From Atrina japonica (Eukaryota > Mollusca > Bivalvia > Pterioida > Pinnidae), in the NCBI GenBank assembly GCA_030159075.1, contig BROG01000002.1, positions 5,290,001 through 5,354,000 of the forward strand: DNA of 64,000 nucleotides. Direction: 5' to 3'. The notes beneath the pieces were generated by a model that was not told where the DNA came from, made no database searches, and saw nothing but the letters and a program-made list of their open reading frames with translations. A program made the translations under genes and the position numbers. Below, one piece after another: positions 36,555-47,499 of this stretch; the first letter of the stretch is position 1; the number at the start of each line of letters is the position of its first letter.

Positions 36555-36885
36555 GGGGCATTAGCTGTGTTTTGTCGAAACATTTACTGCTTAGATTGAT
36601 ATACAATAACCAGAGATATACATAGGCATAGAAATTCTGAAATTCCTATATATTTTGTGAAAATTGCTCGAGGAAACCAGTTTGGTAATTATTCACTTAC
36701 AATTGATAAACTCAACTTTACTAGTTTTATATACATACTGGACCTGACCTTATTTTCAGAAAATATATTGGAATATAAGATTGTTTATGCCTGTCTAAAG
36801 CTATTATTTGTTATTGTACATCAATATCTGCAGCAAAAGTAGAAAAAATTGATATATTTATTTAAGTAAACACAGCTAATGTCCC
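36555..36885. mobile_element. Foldback/MITE, copy 2 (best preserved)
   Basis: The left end GGGGCATTAGCTGTGTTT (36555-36572) and right end AAACACAGCTAATGTCCC (36868-36885) are inverted repeats with one mismatch over 18 bp. Inner arms (TTAGATTGATATACAATAAC against a TTATTGTACATCAATAT stretch) extend the inverted symmetry. 331 bp, non-coding. Confidence 0.75.
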
Positions 36886-37604
36886 TTTCATTTTTCAATA
36901 GCTGTACATGATAGAGTTATCTTTCTTATATCAAGAACTAATATTCTATATGTAGTTATATAAGTCTATAGGTAGTTATCTCCCTTTATCTAGACCAGTA
37001 GGTGCATACAGTGCACACAACTAAGATAAACTTTATGTGATTGTGGAATAATACGTATGGTAACCATTTAAAATTAACCAAGTAAAACTCAAGTCCAATG
37101 AGAATTGTGTCAAGCATCTAAAAACAATTAAAGCTCCTAATATGAAATAATGATATGAAAAAATATCCATAAAAGGTGAGAATCTTAGTAGTGTTTCTGC
37201 TTGATAATGAATGCTTAAACACATTGAAACCAAGTGAACTTATACGTGTATAATGTAGTTATATAAAATATCAATTTGAGATACCTATATTCGACTGAAA
37301 TATGGTTTGATGTAATTATCTAGAAAACCATTTCGGGACAATAAGGAACTGGAACACGCTACTCCTGTAACACTGCAACGATGACAAATGGATAAAGCAA
37401 GACTTTGACTGAAGTAATTATGACTAGAAACATATTTAGTGTAAAATATTTGGTGTAAAACACACAAAAATAAAAAAATAAATAAATAAACAACAACAAC
37501 AACAAAAAACAAACAAACAAACAATCAAACGAAGCATCTTCGGTGGTATAGCACTTTCTCACTCTCGTGCGTATAAATTGGATTTTATATCGAATTTGAA
37601 TTAT
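36886..37604. other. Gene-free stretch with AAT/CAA low-complexity run
   Basis: A simple repeat run (AATA, CAA and AAAC units) spans about 37465-37530. No exon supported. Confidence 0.55.
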
Positions 37605-37695
37605 GTTTTACGCCAAACTCAATAATTTGAGCCATATGGTGGCGGTCAGTGTTCAAAGCGCTATGTTTAACTACTCGGCTATTGAGCCCCGTCTT
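37605..37695 (-). repeat. SINE-like fragment, inverted
   Basis: TTACGCCAAACTCAATAATT and the following GGTGGCGG stretch are the reverse complement of the 3' part of the copies at 36045 and 38755. GGCTATTGAGCCCC resembles a reversed head. Confidence 0.5.
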
Positions 37696-38754
37696 AATTG
37701 AAAATACAATGTTAATAGGCCTGCGATGTTAATCACTGGGGCGTTTAGTAAGCAGAAACATTTGATAAAAAGATATTTTTTTACGAAAATATATGAAATA
37801 GGACATTTAATGGTTAGTAAGAATAGATCTGGTTTTTGTCGTTATTGATTTAATACTTCTCAATAATGTCACACATTTGTTCATGTATTACAACAGATTG
37901 ATATATTTCCCACTTTCACAATCAACCCATTTCCTATCAAACTTGAAATGCGCGTCGAGCAAGCCCATTGAACCTGATTTATAGCTCGTCTGTTCTCACT
38001 CATCTTTTATAGGTGGAATGCGATTATCTCTAGCTCCTTTACAAAGTCAAATCAACCGTTTACATAAAGACCTTTATACACTTTGCAGAAAGGAATTCTT
38101 GAGAAGAATTCGCGAATTAGAACATCTTTTATTGCTGAACGCCTACGTCCTAGAGTTTGCTATATCTGGTTCATATTTTTAGGCTTTCAAATATTTCGTC
38201 AAGGACATCTTTTATCGTGGTTTTACTACTTTATATATGATGTAAGGATTCTACCGATGATTGAGCTTTATTGTATATTTACCTGTCCATGCTTTTGACT
38301 TCAAGAGCGGAAAAAGTAATAATGCTAGCTGAACATATTTTATGTCTTATTTACGTCTGACTTAAAGTACCATAGATTTTCATCGCAGATACACCTCGTA
38401 AATCCATTAAAATGTACTGAAATTGATTTTGAATATTGTAATCAATCACCTGGCATTATATACAATATCTTCTTTCTGTGTTGTATCCTAATCTCTGTCA
38501 TATGTCTGACTCGCATCCTTTCTTCTTATATAGAGAAGAGTATAAGTCAGACATATGGCTTGACAATATGACGCACGGTTTAACCTTTGTTCTATAATCT
38601 CATGTGAATCTGCAGGTAATGTCGGGTAGTCACCAACAGGTAATTGCTGTAGGGTTCAATTTTTACTGTAAACACGCCGTACCAAGGCAAACTATGTTCT
38701 TTTGACCAAATGCATGCTTTCTAGTTTTCTGTTTTATAAAATTGCGAGGGAATC
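37696..38754. other. Gene-free stretch with one spaced inverted repeat
   Basis: CATATGTCTGACT near 38500 is repeated inverted as AGTCAGACATATG near 38546, with an inner inverted pair around TTATATAG. No exon supported. Confidence 0.5.
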
Positions 38755-38950
38755 TCTGTGATCGAGTGGTAAGAGCAATAAAGTGTCTCACTTCTAGTTA
38801 GCGCGAGTTTGAGCCCCGATGAAACCTAAGCTGATTTTGTAGAAAGGTCAGTTCTCTAGACACATTGTAACCAGGGGATTCTCATTCCCATAAAAACTGG
38901 GCGCCACTGAGAAATAGTTGAGTGTGGCGTAAAATACAAACAAACGATTT
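38755..38950 (+). repeat. tRNA-related SINE
   Basis: The head has GATCGAGTGGTAAGAGC and CTCACTTCTAGTTAGCGCGA; then GAAACCTAAGCTGATTTTGT, CCCATAAAAACTGGGCGCC and GAGTGTGGCGTAAAATACAA. It ends with AAACAAAC. One of the fullest copies of this family in the window. Confidence 0.7.
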
Positions 38951-39439
38951 GCGTAATGGTGATGTACGTGGGACCGACGAGTCCTCCGACTGATTATCTT
39001 AATGACTGAAACACTTGTCAATGGCTCAATGGTACTTTGAGTCATTGAATAAAGGTCATGCTAAAATACATGGGCCTTACAACTGGCACCCCTGCTTAAA
39101 ATGCAGGAGACATTCTCTCCACACAGTAAGGTTTATCTTATATTCCTTGGTTTTCTCTTTTTTGCAGGCAAATAAACTTCGATTCCTAAAACAAGCAACC
39201 AAATATCTTCAATTTTGTTGAACAAAAGATATATTGAGGGCGAATATTATAGACCTTGATTTTTTGTCAAGATAAACATAGATAGTTGATCACTTTTACA
39301 TCAGCAAGGGTTGATAATACATCAGTATAAAAGCATTAAGAATATTTAAAGCAACAGGAATAAAGTGTATGCAACGGGTCTTTGATACATAACATAAGTT
39401 AAAATTTCTGTTCCCGTATCTATATTCTATAAATAGAAA

Positions 39440-39780
39440 TATATTACTGTAAATCCTTCAATTTTCGCACAACCCTTAATTTGGCATCGGTGAAAAATCG
39501 CGAAATTTAAAGGTAGCGAAAATCCCGGATCAAGGAATCGTTTCCTTTGTACAAACATAAAATCGCTATAATAAAGAGCAACGAAATATGGAAAATTGAA
39601 AAAAATAAATTGCAAACGTTTAGGGCAACGAAATTAAAGAGGTTTACATTAAGAAATTGTATGATTATTTAAATACTATTTAACCATGTTATTGCAGTTA
39701 AGTTTCTTTTTCCCATGATTTCGCGACTCGAATGGAGCAGCGAAATATGCCAAATAGTATGGCGAAAAACTCCAATATTC
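39440..39780. repeat. Probable dispersed repeat rich in CGAAAAT/CGAAATAT words
   Basis: Words such as AATCGCGAAATTTAAAGG, GCGAAAATCCC, CAACGAAATATGG and CAGCGAAATATGCC recur within about 330 bases with partly inverted order. Non-coding. Classification unknown. Confidence 0.4.
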
Positions 39781-40435
39781 AAATTGATATTGGTTCTACG
39801 ATTAATTTATTGATTAAAAATGATTAATCTAAAACCATTTTGTTTAACTCTACACATACAAATATAGGTTAACTCTTAACATAACAAACAGAATATAGTA
39901 ACCAAGATACATGAAATTATCTACAAAGAATTTTCATTTTTCCACAAAGAAGAGATTTCACATATTTGTCGGAAGATATTGATAATGCGTTTATGTTACC
40001 TTTGTTGTGTTTTTGTTAAGAACGCATTCATCTTCATCTTAAATACAACAACATTAAACTCTTCATAGATATCCGGTTATAAAATCATTCTTGTAGACTA
40101 CATCACCAAAAATATCTCAAGTATTTATAACGTTTTCTAGCATGTTTGACTTCATTGTCCATCTTGTTAACAGTTTCATACTTGCTTTGTTACTTTCTGT
40201 TTAATTTGTTTATCAACGGGGCGTAGCCAAACAAGATATATAATGAAATCTAAACTTGTGAAGTTGGATGTGTAGGTGCAACATAACAGACGGAACCATA
40301 CCTGATATCAGAGGTAGAAATTCAACCCGGGTATCTTTACAACATAAAATAACTAAGATTGATTAATTGACCTACAACAAAATGATCATATTTCAGTTTG
40401 ACATCTATGAACTTTTCTATGTTTATTTTCCTCAG
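39781..40435. other. Gene-free stretch
   Basis: No exon, RNA gene or repeat supported. Confidence 0.5.
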
Positions 40436-40476
40436 AACGCCCGAACCCGTGTGGGTGGATTTGCCGATTTAAATAG
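40436..40476 (+). CDS. Weak candidate exon
   Basis: A strong acceptor (ATGTTTATTTTCCTCAG) precedes a GC-richer 41-base segment that is open as NARTRVGGFADLN and ends before GGTAAAA, a weak donor. Its phase would fit the candidate exon at 41706 in one of that exon's two open frames. No family recognised; may be chance. Confidence 0.2.
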
Positions 40477-40817
40477 GGTAAAATGTATGTGTAAGCGAGT
40501 CAGGTTGTGACCGAGATATCCAGTGTTTGTTTTTCAGCATTTTAGAAATAAAATTGTATATATTGTTTAGAAATGTTATTTCTTCCTTACAGTATTGACA
40601 GACTAGAAGGTATAATAATTTTAATCCAATTTCATTAACTTATCTTTAATTTGTGCTTACATGAACATCGCCTTTAAAAATCGTCCAACAGACCTTGGAA
40701 TGTCAATCTATGTTGCCAAACATACAGGTCGCTTGTATCAAAAATAAAAAATATGACTATCGCGGTATCAACCCTATTGCTTTTCGTTTTCAACACCTAC
40801 AAACACTCATACTTGCA

Positions 40818-40975
40818 TTAAAGGTTATCTCTGTATAAAGGGTATCTGCCTATAAAGGCCATTCAAACGTCACCTTTATTAACATTTTTATGATGAATAA
40901 ACCTCTTCTAGTCTCTTTGTAAAGGTCATCTGTTTATAACGGCTACCTGTTCCTTTGAAAGGCCTTACTGTACTT
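40818..40975 (+). repeat. Dispersed repeat (TATAAAGGCCATTCAAA type)
   Basis: CTGCCTATAAAGGCCATTCA, GATGAATAAACCTCT and a GTAAAGGTCATCTGTTTATAA stretch match 47240-47395 and, more loosely, the element at 10791. Confidence 0.6.
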
Positions 40976-40984
40976 TGTTTATAA

Positions 40985-41335
40985 CCACTAGGTAGTTGCC
41001 ACAGCTGGTGAACCGTTTGAGTCCCCGGGGGTATACACAAACCTTATACCTGGTATTTCAGTACCAGCTGATAATATCATACTAAAGTAATATTCGGCAC
41101 TGGTAGCACATTTAAATTTCTAAATTCTTCTAAAGCTAGGATAGCAGTGGTTATTCTTAGACGGTTTTTGATTATACGTTAAGATTTATTATTTGGACTT
41201 GCCGGATACCACTTTGTCTTGAGAAAATCTATTTAAATTTGAAGCTCAACTGATGATGTCTCGTTGACAGAAACGATCTTCCTGAGTACTATAACTTTGG
41301 TATTATGTTTATAATATTTTGTAGTACATAAAGCG
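40985..41335 (+). mobile_element. Hammerhead-bearing dispersed element, copy 1
   Basis: The segment GAACCGTTTGAGTCC...GGTATACACAAACC...CTAAAGTAATATTCGG is shared, inverted, with 45822-45915. It is followed by TGGACTTGCCGGATACCAC, shared with 43880, the hammerhead core at 41245-41286 and ATAACTTTGGTATTATGTTT, shared with 45900-46040. No protein frame. Element boundaries are unclear. Confidence 0.6.
41245..41286 (+). ncRNA. Hammerhead-ribozyme-like motif, copy 1
   Basis: The parts lie in the canonical order: stem I strand CTCAA (41245-41249), core CTGATGA (41250-41256), stem II TGTC/GACA with loop TCGTT (41257-41269), core GAAA (41270-41273), a minimal stem III around a GATC loop, TTC before the expected cut after 41281, and stem I strand CTGAG (41282-41286; 4 of 5 pairs). 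Stem III is degenerate (C opposite U). Very short stem III is known for hammerheads of metazoan retroelements and retrozymes. Activity of this copy is doubtful. Confidence 0.65.
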
Positions 41336-41705
41336 AAGGCAGAGTAGGATTTTTATATTCTATTCTGTCTCCACTTCATATTTTTGGCTTCATTACTTCA
41401 GTTTGGTGTGTTGATAGCAATTTGAAATCAAAATTGATTTCATACTATAGACAAACATAGCAAAAGTTTATATAAGTTATAGACTGAAATTGTACATTGT
41501 AAATTTGACATGCTCTTACACGGAAACGGAACACTTCAGTTTTCAATACAACTCTCATCCACTATTTTTTAATTTAGGAGATAAGATAACAAGTACCTAA
41601 AAAAGTTTAAGTTTGTTTTTATATTTACTTACTGATTAACTAAATTAGACAAAGAATTTAATTGAGTGAATGACATACCCAACTTCATTCTCATTTAAAT
41701 TGCAG

Positions 41706-41794
41706 GAATGCACTGCGATTCATCACTACACCAAACTCGAGAAAGTATCAATTATTTCTGATCCAGCGAAACAGACATGGCGATTTGAAGCGAT
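41706..41794 (+). CDS. Weak candidate exon, two open frames
   Basis: An 89-base, GC-richer segment between ATTTAAATTGCAG and GCGAT|GTAAGG. Two frames are open: one gives ECTAIHHYTKLEKVSIISD..., the other NALRFITTPNSRKYQLFLIQ.... I recognise neither. The composition contrast and splice signals suggest a real exon, but nothing else supports it. Confidence 0.3.
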
Positions 41795-41934
41795 GTAAGG
41801 ACATTTTATGTATTCTTATGCTCTCTCCTCCCCCCCTCTCTCTGTGTATGGGACATTTGATATCGTATATCATTGTTCAAAGTTTCGAATATTTGAAGCG
41901 GCATTTGCTATGCATATACAAGTAGAAAGGTTGA

Positions 41935-42101
41935 ATTAATCAATTGCAAGTGAATAATTGCCAAACAGGGTTTTCTCAGGCTATTATTACAAAATATATA
42001 GGAATTTAAGAATTGTTTTGCCCGTGTATATCTTTTTTTTTTTGTTATTGTATATCAATCTAAGTAATAAATATATTTTGAAAAAAAACAGCTAACGCCC
42101 C
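41935..42101. mobile_element. Foldback/MITE, copy 3 (half)
   Basis: It contains the centre (AATCAATTGCAAGTG) and right arm (TAGGAATTTAAGAATTGTTT ... CAGCTAACGCCCC) of the family at 33490 and 36555. The left arm is absent. Confidence 0.6.
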
Positions 42102-42469
42102 TTGAAATACCAACATGTTATCTTGTACGCCTTTGTGTTCCCCTGATAATATGAATATATAAATAAAAAAATCAGATGTCACCATGTAGCTTTTGTGATT
42201 CTTTCTTAATCTTATCGCACTTGATCCACCATTCTCCATGGCTGATTGTAGAATAAATATTAATGGACACAATGTCTTTTTTTGTAATGTAAGTACGGCT
42301 TCAACCCGCATTTAAAACTTATCTGTTTTGTAGAAAAGTTAACGAAGGGCGGTTGTCTTTACACTAATTCATTCAGAATGTTTCCCCTCTTGCTATAAAC
42401 AGTTAACAAATATTTTTGTATTCAAAAGGTTACTTTAAAATACTAGCTATTCTATTTTACCATAGAAAA
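42102..42469. other. Gene-free stretch
   Basis: No exon, RNA gene or clear repeat supported. Confidence 0.45.
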
Positions 42470-42700
42470 TGTGAAAATGCTTGTTGATTGTGAAAAAAAA
42501 TATCGACACTTGCATCAGTGGTAGAAATTTCAAATATTATTTAAAATTTGATGTATATACTTGAAATATATTTTATATTAAATTCGAGCTCAACTGATGA
42601 AATCTTATTGACAGAAACGATTGTCTTGAGAATTTGTTATGGCCTTTTTTGTAAAACTATAACTTTGTTAACAATATTTGTATGACTGTTTACGATTTAT
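42470..42700 (+). mobile_element. Hammerhead-bearing dispersed element, copy 2
   Basis: It shares the segment around the hammerhead core (AAATTCGAGCTCAACTGATG ... TGACAGAAACGATTGTC) with the copies at 41.2 and 46.1 kb, plus AACTATAACTTTGTTAACAA downstream. No protein frame. Confidence 0.55.
42589..42630 (+). ncRNA. Hammerhead-ribozyme-like motif, copy 2
   Basis: Stem I CTCAA/TTGAG pairs 5 of 5 (42589-42593 with 42626-42630). Core CTGATGA (42594-42600) and GAAA (42614-42617) are intact. Stem III is A-T and C-G closing a GATT loop, ending GTC before the expected cut after 42625. Stem II is degraded (AATC against GACA, two pairs at best). Confidence 0.65.
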
Positions 42701-42701
42701 A

Positions 42702-43300
42702 TTGTACAACCTCCCCCTTACAATGTATGTTTGTACATTTACGAAAATAAAGTCATTGTGATTGATATATTAGACATTGGCTCATTAGTATATAATAAGG
42801 GAAACATCATATGATGGCTGAATGAACAAAATGCGCTTGCAGTTAAAATAAATTTAATATGCATGTGACCTGGTCGTTGGAACCCTTAAACCCATGAATA
42901 GGCATTATTAAGCAAAGCAGTTAAGACGAAAAGTTATTTTTATCAATAGAATATTACGTATATACATTATGTGTTAAGTGCATTCCAATCATATTTTAAT
43001 CAGTAAGTTAAAATGTCATATTTGACTAGGTACAGCGCATTCAAAGGATTACTTTTGTTACCCGACGCCTGCGGTTGGTCCTTCAAATAAACCCGCTTTA
43101 ACAAAGAATGTTGATACCAACAAGGAATAATCCTGATTTAATTTGATCATTTGAGCCGACCACAAGTGTTATCTGACAGTATAGATTATTTATGTATATT
43201 ATGCGGATATGATATTTGTCATAGTTTTTAAAAAAAAAACGTACTAAAGTACACGGGGCATGAGTGGGGTCGTTCGTTTCGGTTGACAAACGCACTGTAA
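42702..43300. other. Gene-free stretch
   Basis: No exon, RNA gene or clear repeat supported. Confidence 0.45.
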
Positions 43301-43455
43301 ATAATAATAATAATAATAATAATAATAGTAATAATAATAAATACACTACTACTGAAAATATAGATAATAATAATAATAGTAGTACATGTAGTAGTAGTAA
43401 TGATGATGAGGATGATGATGATGATGATGACGACGATGACGACGATGATGATTTT
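43301..43455. repeat. Compound (AAT)n, (AGT)n and (GAT)n microsatellite
   Basis: Trinucleotide runs give long open frames of poly-Asn, poly-Asp, poly-Ser or poly-Ile/Leu on both strands. These are artefacts of the repeat. Confidence 0.95.
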
Positions 43456-43789
43456 GGATTTGCTACTCTCCACAATGTATGTGTGAGGAATAAACATAAT
43501 CAGATTCAATACATTTATTTAAAAGAGCTGCGTGAAAAAAAATCACAAGAGAGATATGTTTATATAATATGTAATTGTTTGAATTATGTTTGTGAAGTAA
43601 GTTTTAAATCAGAAAAGTATATCTAAAGAAACTGACGAAAGAAAAATATTTGTCAAACCGAGAAAAACAGTTGGTTATCAAGATTTTTGTCAACTTCTTT
43701 TTCTTTACTTTTTTCTTCCATTATTCTTCCTTCATTTCCTCTATCACTCATTACCCCCACCCTTTTTGTCTTTCTTTAGTCTTTTCGCT

Positions 43790-44000
43790 CAGATACCGCC
43801 ATTTAAATTCTAAACTTCTCAAAAGTTAAGATATTCATTTTCACAGTTGGTTCTCTTAAAACACATTCAGATTCATAAATTGGACTTGTCTGATGCCACT
43901 TTTTCTTTAGGAAATATATCTTTATTAAAATTCGAGTTCAACTGACGACTGACTAACTTTGGTAGTGTTAATTATATTTACCAAAAATGTTCACTGCAGT
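43790..44000 (+). mobile_element. Hammerhead-related dispersed element, copy 3 (core lost)
   Basis: CGCTCAGATACCGCCATTTA, AATTGGACTTGTCTGATGCC and AAAATTCGAGTTCAACTGAC follow copies 1 and 2 up to the core. The core then reads CTGACGA and the GAAA half is missing. Confidence 0.5.
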
Positions 44001-45820
44001 TATATATTGTATTTTAAAATAACATTTCAGTTTGTAAAAGCCGTAAGAAGGACAATAAGAAAACATTATGTGGTTAGATTACCAAATTAGCATAGAAAAT
44101 TCATCTGTTTTGTAAATAATACTTAATTTAATCTTTTGAGTTGTTCATTTCTTGCTGTTTTCAAATACTTGACACTAGTTTTTCATCTTCCGAATTTTTA
44201 CAGTTGACCTCATTCCCCGGACATGTTTTCATGACAGACAGATACTACCCTTTCACTGTCGTAATACATATCAAAGTCGGTATTAAAAGGAAAGCCGTAC
44301 ATATGTTACATCAACGTTTTGAAATTCAGTTCACTTTCTTACCTATTTGCGTTTGTGTGAATAAAATTTCAGTTCAGAATAAGTCAGTCAGAGTTGATTT
44401 TACGTGCGGCGTGACTACTCAAAGCCCTTGCCACACGCTATAGTTCATAATAAAATCGTTTCAGCATTTATGACATTCGACCTTTCAGATATCCAATATC
44501 CATCGTATTGCATGGCGTATATGCTACATCAATGTATTTGCAAACATAAACATTATTGAAATAGCAGATACATTTATGTTTGTATTCATTAAACAAAATA
44601 TATTTATTTATTAAGTAGATATATATTGGTTAAGTCTGATTTTCATTCAATCTTCCGTTGTAGAGGTACAGAGTTTGTTTTTCGAAATTGTTGAGATACT
44701 GATAGTGTTTAGATAGTGTCGTCATATTTAAACTCACCCAAATGAATAAATGGAATGGTATATTTTCAAAATTCAGCGGTGAACAAGCTAATATTGGATA
44801 TAAAATCAATTTGAAGTTTGAATTCTAAATCATACACTCCTGAATTTTGACATTGGACTTTACCGTTCTTCGAAATAGATGATTCCAAATTTGGCTACAG
44901 GGGTCAATGAGTTTACCAAGTAAACGTATACAGGTTTTGGGGTTTCATATTTCGTTATTGAAAATGAAGGATCGGGGATTTGAAAACCAGATTTTAAACA
45001 ATTGTCGTAGTGACCAATAAGACTTTACACTTATGTACATAAACCTAGTCGTAGACTATAATATCAACATATACCGCTGTGTTAATTCTTGTACAGTCTC
45101 TAGAACAAACACACCTGGACAATCTGGTCTATTTGTATTTACCCCTCCTACGCAAGATAAAACCTTGGTCCTAAATATAGACTGGACTCATAAAACGCAA
45201 TAACGGTACCCAGACCCATATTCTGAGTAGATATATATATATATTTATTTAGTAATTGTAAACAATGCACGCGATTAAAGATAAATTTGTGAATGGAATT
45301 TAAAACGTTTTGATAAGTTGTAAGTTTTCATTAAAGACCTAGATATACCATTGATAAATTTTGTAAATAGAACATCGGTCGACAAATTAACAGACGTTTT
45401 AGTCATTCAAGATAATTGGCCATTTGTTAAGCTTGCGACATTTTTTTCTCGCGCTTTCTTCAGTCAGTAAAAAGTCCAAGGATTTTAAATATGGGGTCAA
45501 TTTTGTAATTACACAATCCTTGCGTGACTGTCGCGACTGTCAAAAACGAGGAAGTGTAATTAGCGAAAGATAAAGAAAGATAAATAAAGTAAAGAAAAGT
45601 GTATCCTAAACTGAGATATCTATCAGTATTGTAGGTGTGAAAACGGTAATTTCATAAAACACAAAATGACAAGTGAGGTTTTCCGCTTCTGTTGATAAGA
45701 GCGGGAGTAATAATATAAAAATTAAAAATGTCCTGTCCAATTTAATCACTCCTCGCTGATTAAACAGGTTGACATTAACGTACTTATATGATTGTTATCT
45801 GAGCGAAATATTACTTTAGT
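44001..45820. other. Gene-free stretch with one doubtful open frame
   Basis: After an acceptor-like ATTTTTACAG (to about 44201) a frame runs to TAG at 44441-44443 and AATAAA follows at once. It could be a terminal exon, but its composition is unremarkable and no family is recognised, so I do not call it. Nothing else supported. Confidence 0.4.
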
Positions 45821-46275
45821 ACAAAATAATCGGCTACTACCGAAATACTAGGTACTGGGTTTATGTATACCCTTGGGTACTCAGACGGTCCACGACCAAG
45901 TGTTCAGAAATATTATTAACAATACCAAAGTTATTACATTCATCATCAAATGCTCCAGACGATCGTTTCTGTCAAATAAATGTAAAACAGTATCTACAAT
46001 GCATAGAAATATTATAAACATACCAAAGTAATAATGTTGCAAGTAAGGGGCCAAAAATCCTCAAGACGATCGTTTCTGTCAATAAAATTTCATCAGTTGA
46101 GTTCAAATTTGATATACATGTACATTATAGATGTAGAGGTCTGAAATAAAAATTGGTATCATTCAAGGCCAAAACATCACCAAAATGATTCTCAAATTCC
46201 GTTTAAGAGTAATCATTCTAAAAAGATAACTATCTTAGGTTTAGAGGAGTTTCAATTTAAACGGTGTTATCCATT
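45820..46275 (-). mobile_element. Hammerhead-bearing dispersed element, copy 4, with a second partial core
   Basis: Reading the minus strand: an intact core at 46101-46060, then about 90 bases on a second 3' half core (GACAGAAACGATCGTC near 45973-45958), each followed by ACTTTGGTAT and TATAATATTTCT-like text, then the GGTATAC/CTAAAGTAATATT block shared with 40985. This order suggests a tandemly arranged unit. Confidence 0.6.
46060..46101 (-). ncRNA. Hammerhead-ribozyme-like motif, copy 4
   Basis: Minus strand: CTCAA (46101-46097), CTGATGA (46096-46090), degenerate stem II (46089-46077), GAAA (46076-46073), C-GATC-G loop and GTC (to 46065), TTGAG (46064-46060). Stem I pairs 5 of 5 and stem III forms A-T and C-G. 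Stem II is weak, as in copy 2. Confidence 0.65.
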
Positions 46276-47174
46276 TAAAATATAACTATAAATTATTTGT
46301 TACTGGCCCATCAGAATTACGTCGCTAAAATAAACCCACGCTTAATAATTGATGGACATTCAGATTTTGTATACATGTATTATATTTATTTATCGGTGTT
46401 CTTTCATGACATGAAAGCACAATTGATAAGGTAAATCGGGATAATGCGACTCAATTACTAGCTTTTGTCAGGTAATTCTGTCACCTTTGTAAAATCAAAT
46501 CAAATCAAATATGTCAATGATGAATGAAATTTAAATCGAAAACTTCAGGTTTACACAAGGGATAACTTCTTAAAATCCTCCCTAAAAATAAATCTGTTTT
46601 CACACTTTGTACACATTAAAATCTAAATTTAGTTACTGACGTGCCGCTTTACTGACCGAGATATGGAGAGAACGTGGTCTCCATTATTGACACATTAAGA
46701 CATGGAATTAGATATCCCCTCGATATCACAAAATTGAATTTATTAGAAGTGAAAGAAAAACTTTTGTAAGTTTGATAATGAAAGATGATTTTAAAACTTG
46801 TCAATTTCGTGGAGGAAATAGATTAATAAATGATGCCATCATTTGTAGACAAATAATAATTTTCTTTAACGAATTAGGAAATATACAAATGATTGATTGA
46901 AATTGACAGTCTTAACATAATACCTATCTAATCATAACTAAATACATAAAAGAGTGCTGTTGATCGTTGTAGTTATATGCATTAAACTGGACATATTATC
47001 AGATTTAAATTGGTTTGCAGAATTATATCTACCACAGGTACTGGTCACCTGTTCAAAGTTAGTGAAGTATAAGATCTAATCACTAGATTGTACATATTAC
47101 GCCATACATTTGCAAATACCAAGGCGTCATATTCTAGCACTAGTGAACGATTATCATGATTTAACACTTAGTAT
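46276..47174. other. Gene-free stretch
   Basis: No exon, RNA gene or clear repeat supported. Confidence 0.5.
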
Positions 47175-47225
47175 TGATCACTCCACCGTGGCACCTGATC
47201 CCACATCTGAACTTTCCAGAGGTAC
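47175..47225 (-). mobile_element. Short Penelope-like element 3' tail fragment
   Basis: The reverse complement of CGTGGCACCTGATCCCACAT and of the neighbouring CCAGAGG word belongs to the tail family. Only about 50 bases. Confidence 0.5.
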
Positions 47226-47239
47226 AGTCAAATTTGCAT

Positions 47240-47395
47240 TAAAGCCCACTTCTGTGTAAAGGAAACCTGTCTATAAAAGTCATTCAAACATAACCATTGT
47301 TAGATTTTTATAATAAATGAGCCTCTGTACAAAGGACAGCTGTCTAGAATAGCATTTTCCTGAGAGTGGTCTTTATTGACAGGTTTGCCTGTATG
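47240..47395 (+). repeat. Dispersed repeat (TATAAAAGTCATTCAAA type)
   Basis: GGAAACCTGTCTATAAAAGT, TAAATGAGCCTCTGTACAAA and TTTATTGACAGG match 40818-40975. Confidence 0.55.
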
Positions 47396-47499
47396 TGTTT
47401 GTCGTATATTTACGATACCTATATATTGTCTTATCGATTTCTTTGCTCATAACACTTTGGACTATGATTTTTCTATATAAGCTGTTTTGATACAATCAA

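Noticed and set aside
39160..39221. Exon after the strong acceptor TTCTCTTTTTTGCAG
   Set aside because: Only 17 codons to a stop and no donor; no recognisable sequence.
43098..43626. Long Asn/Asp-rich or Ser/Leu/Ile-rich frames
   Set aside because: Produced by trinucleotide microsatellites; no flanking protein-like sequence or splice logic.
44141..44443. Terminal exon ending at TAG with AATAAA just after
   Set aside because: The acceptor and frame are plausible, but composition is not distinctive, the poly(A) signal is implausibly close to the stop, and no partner exon is known. RNA data would decide.
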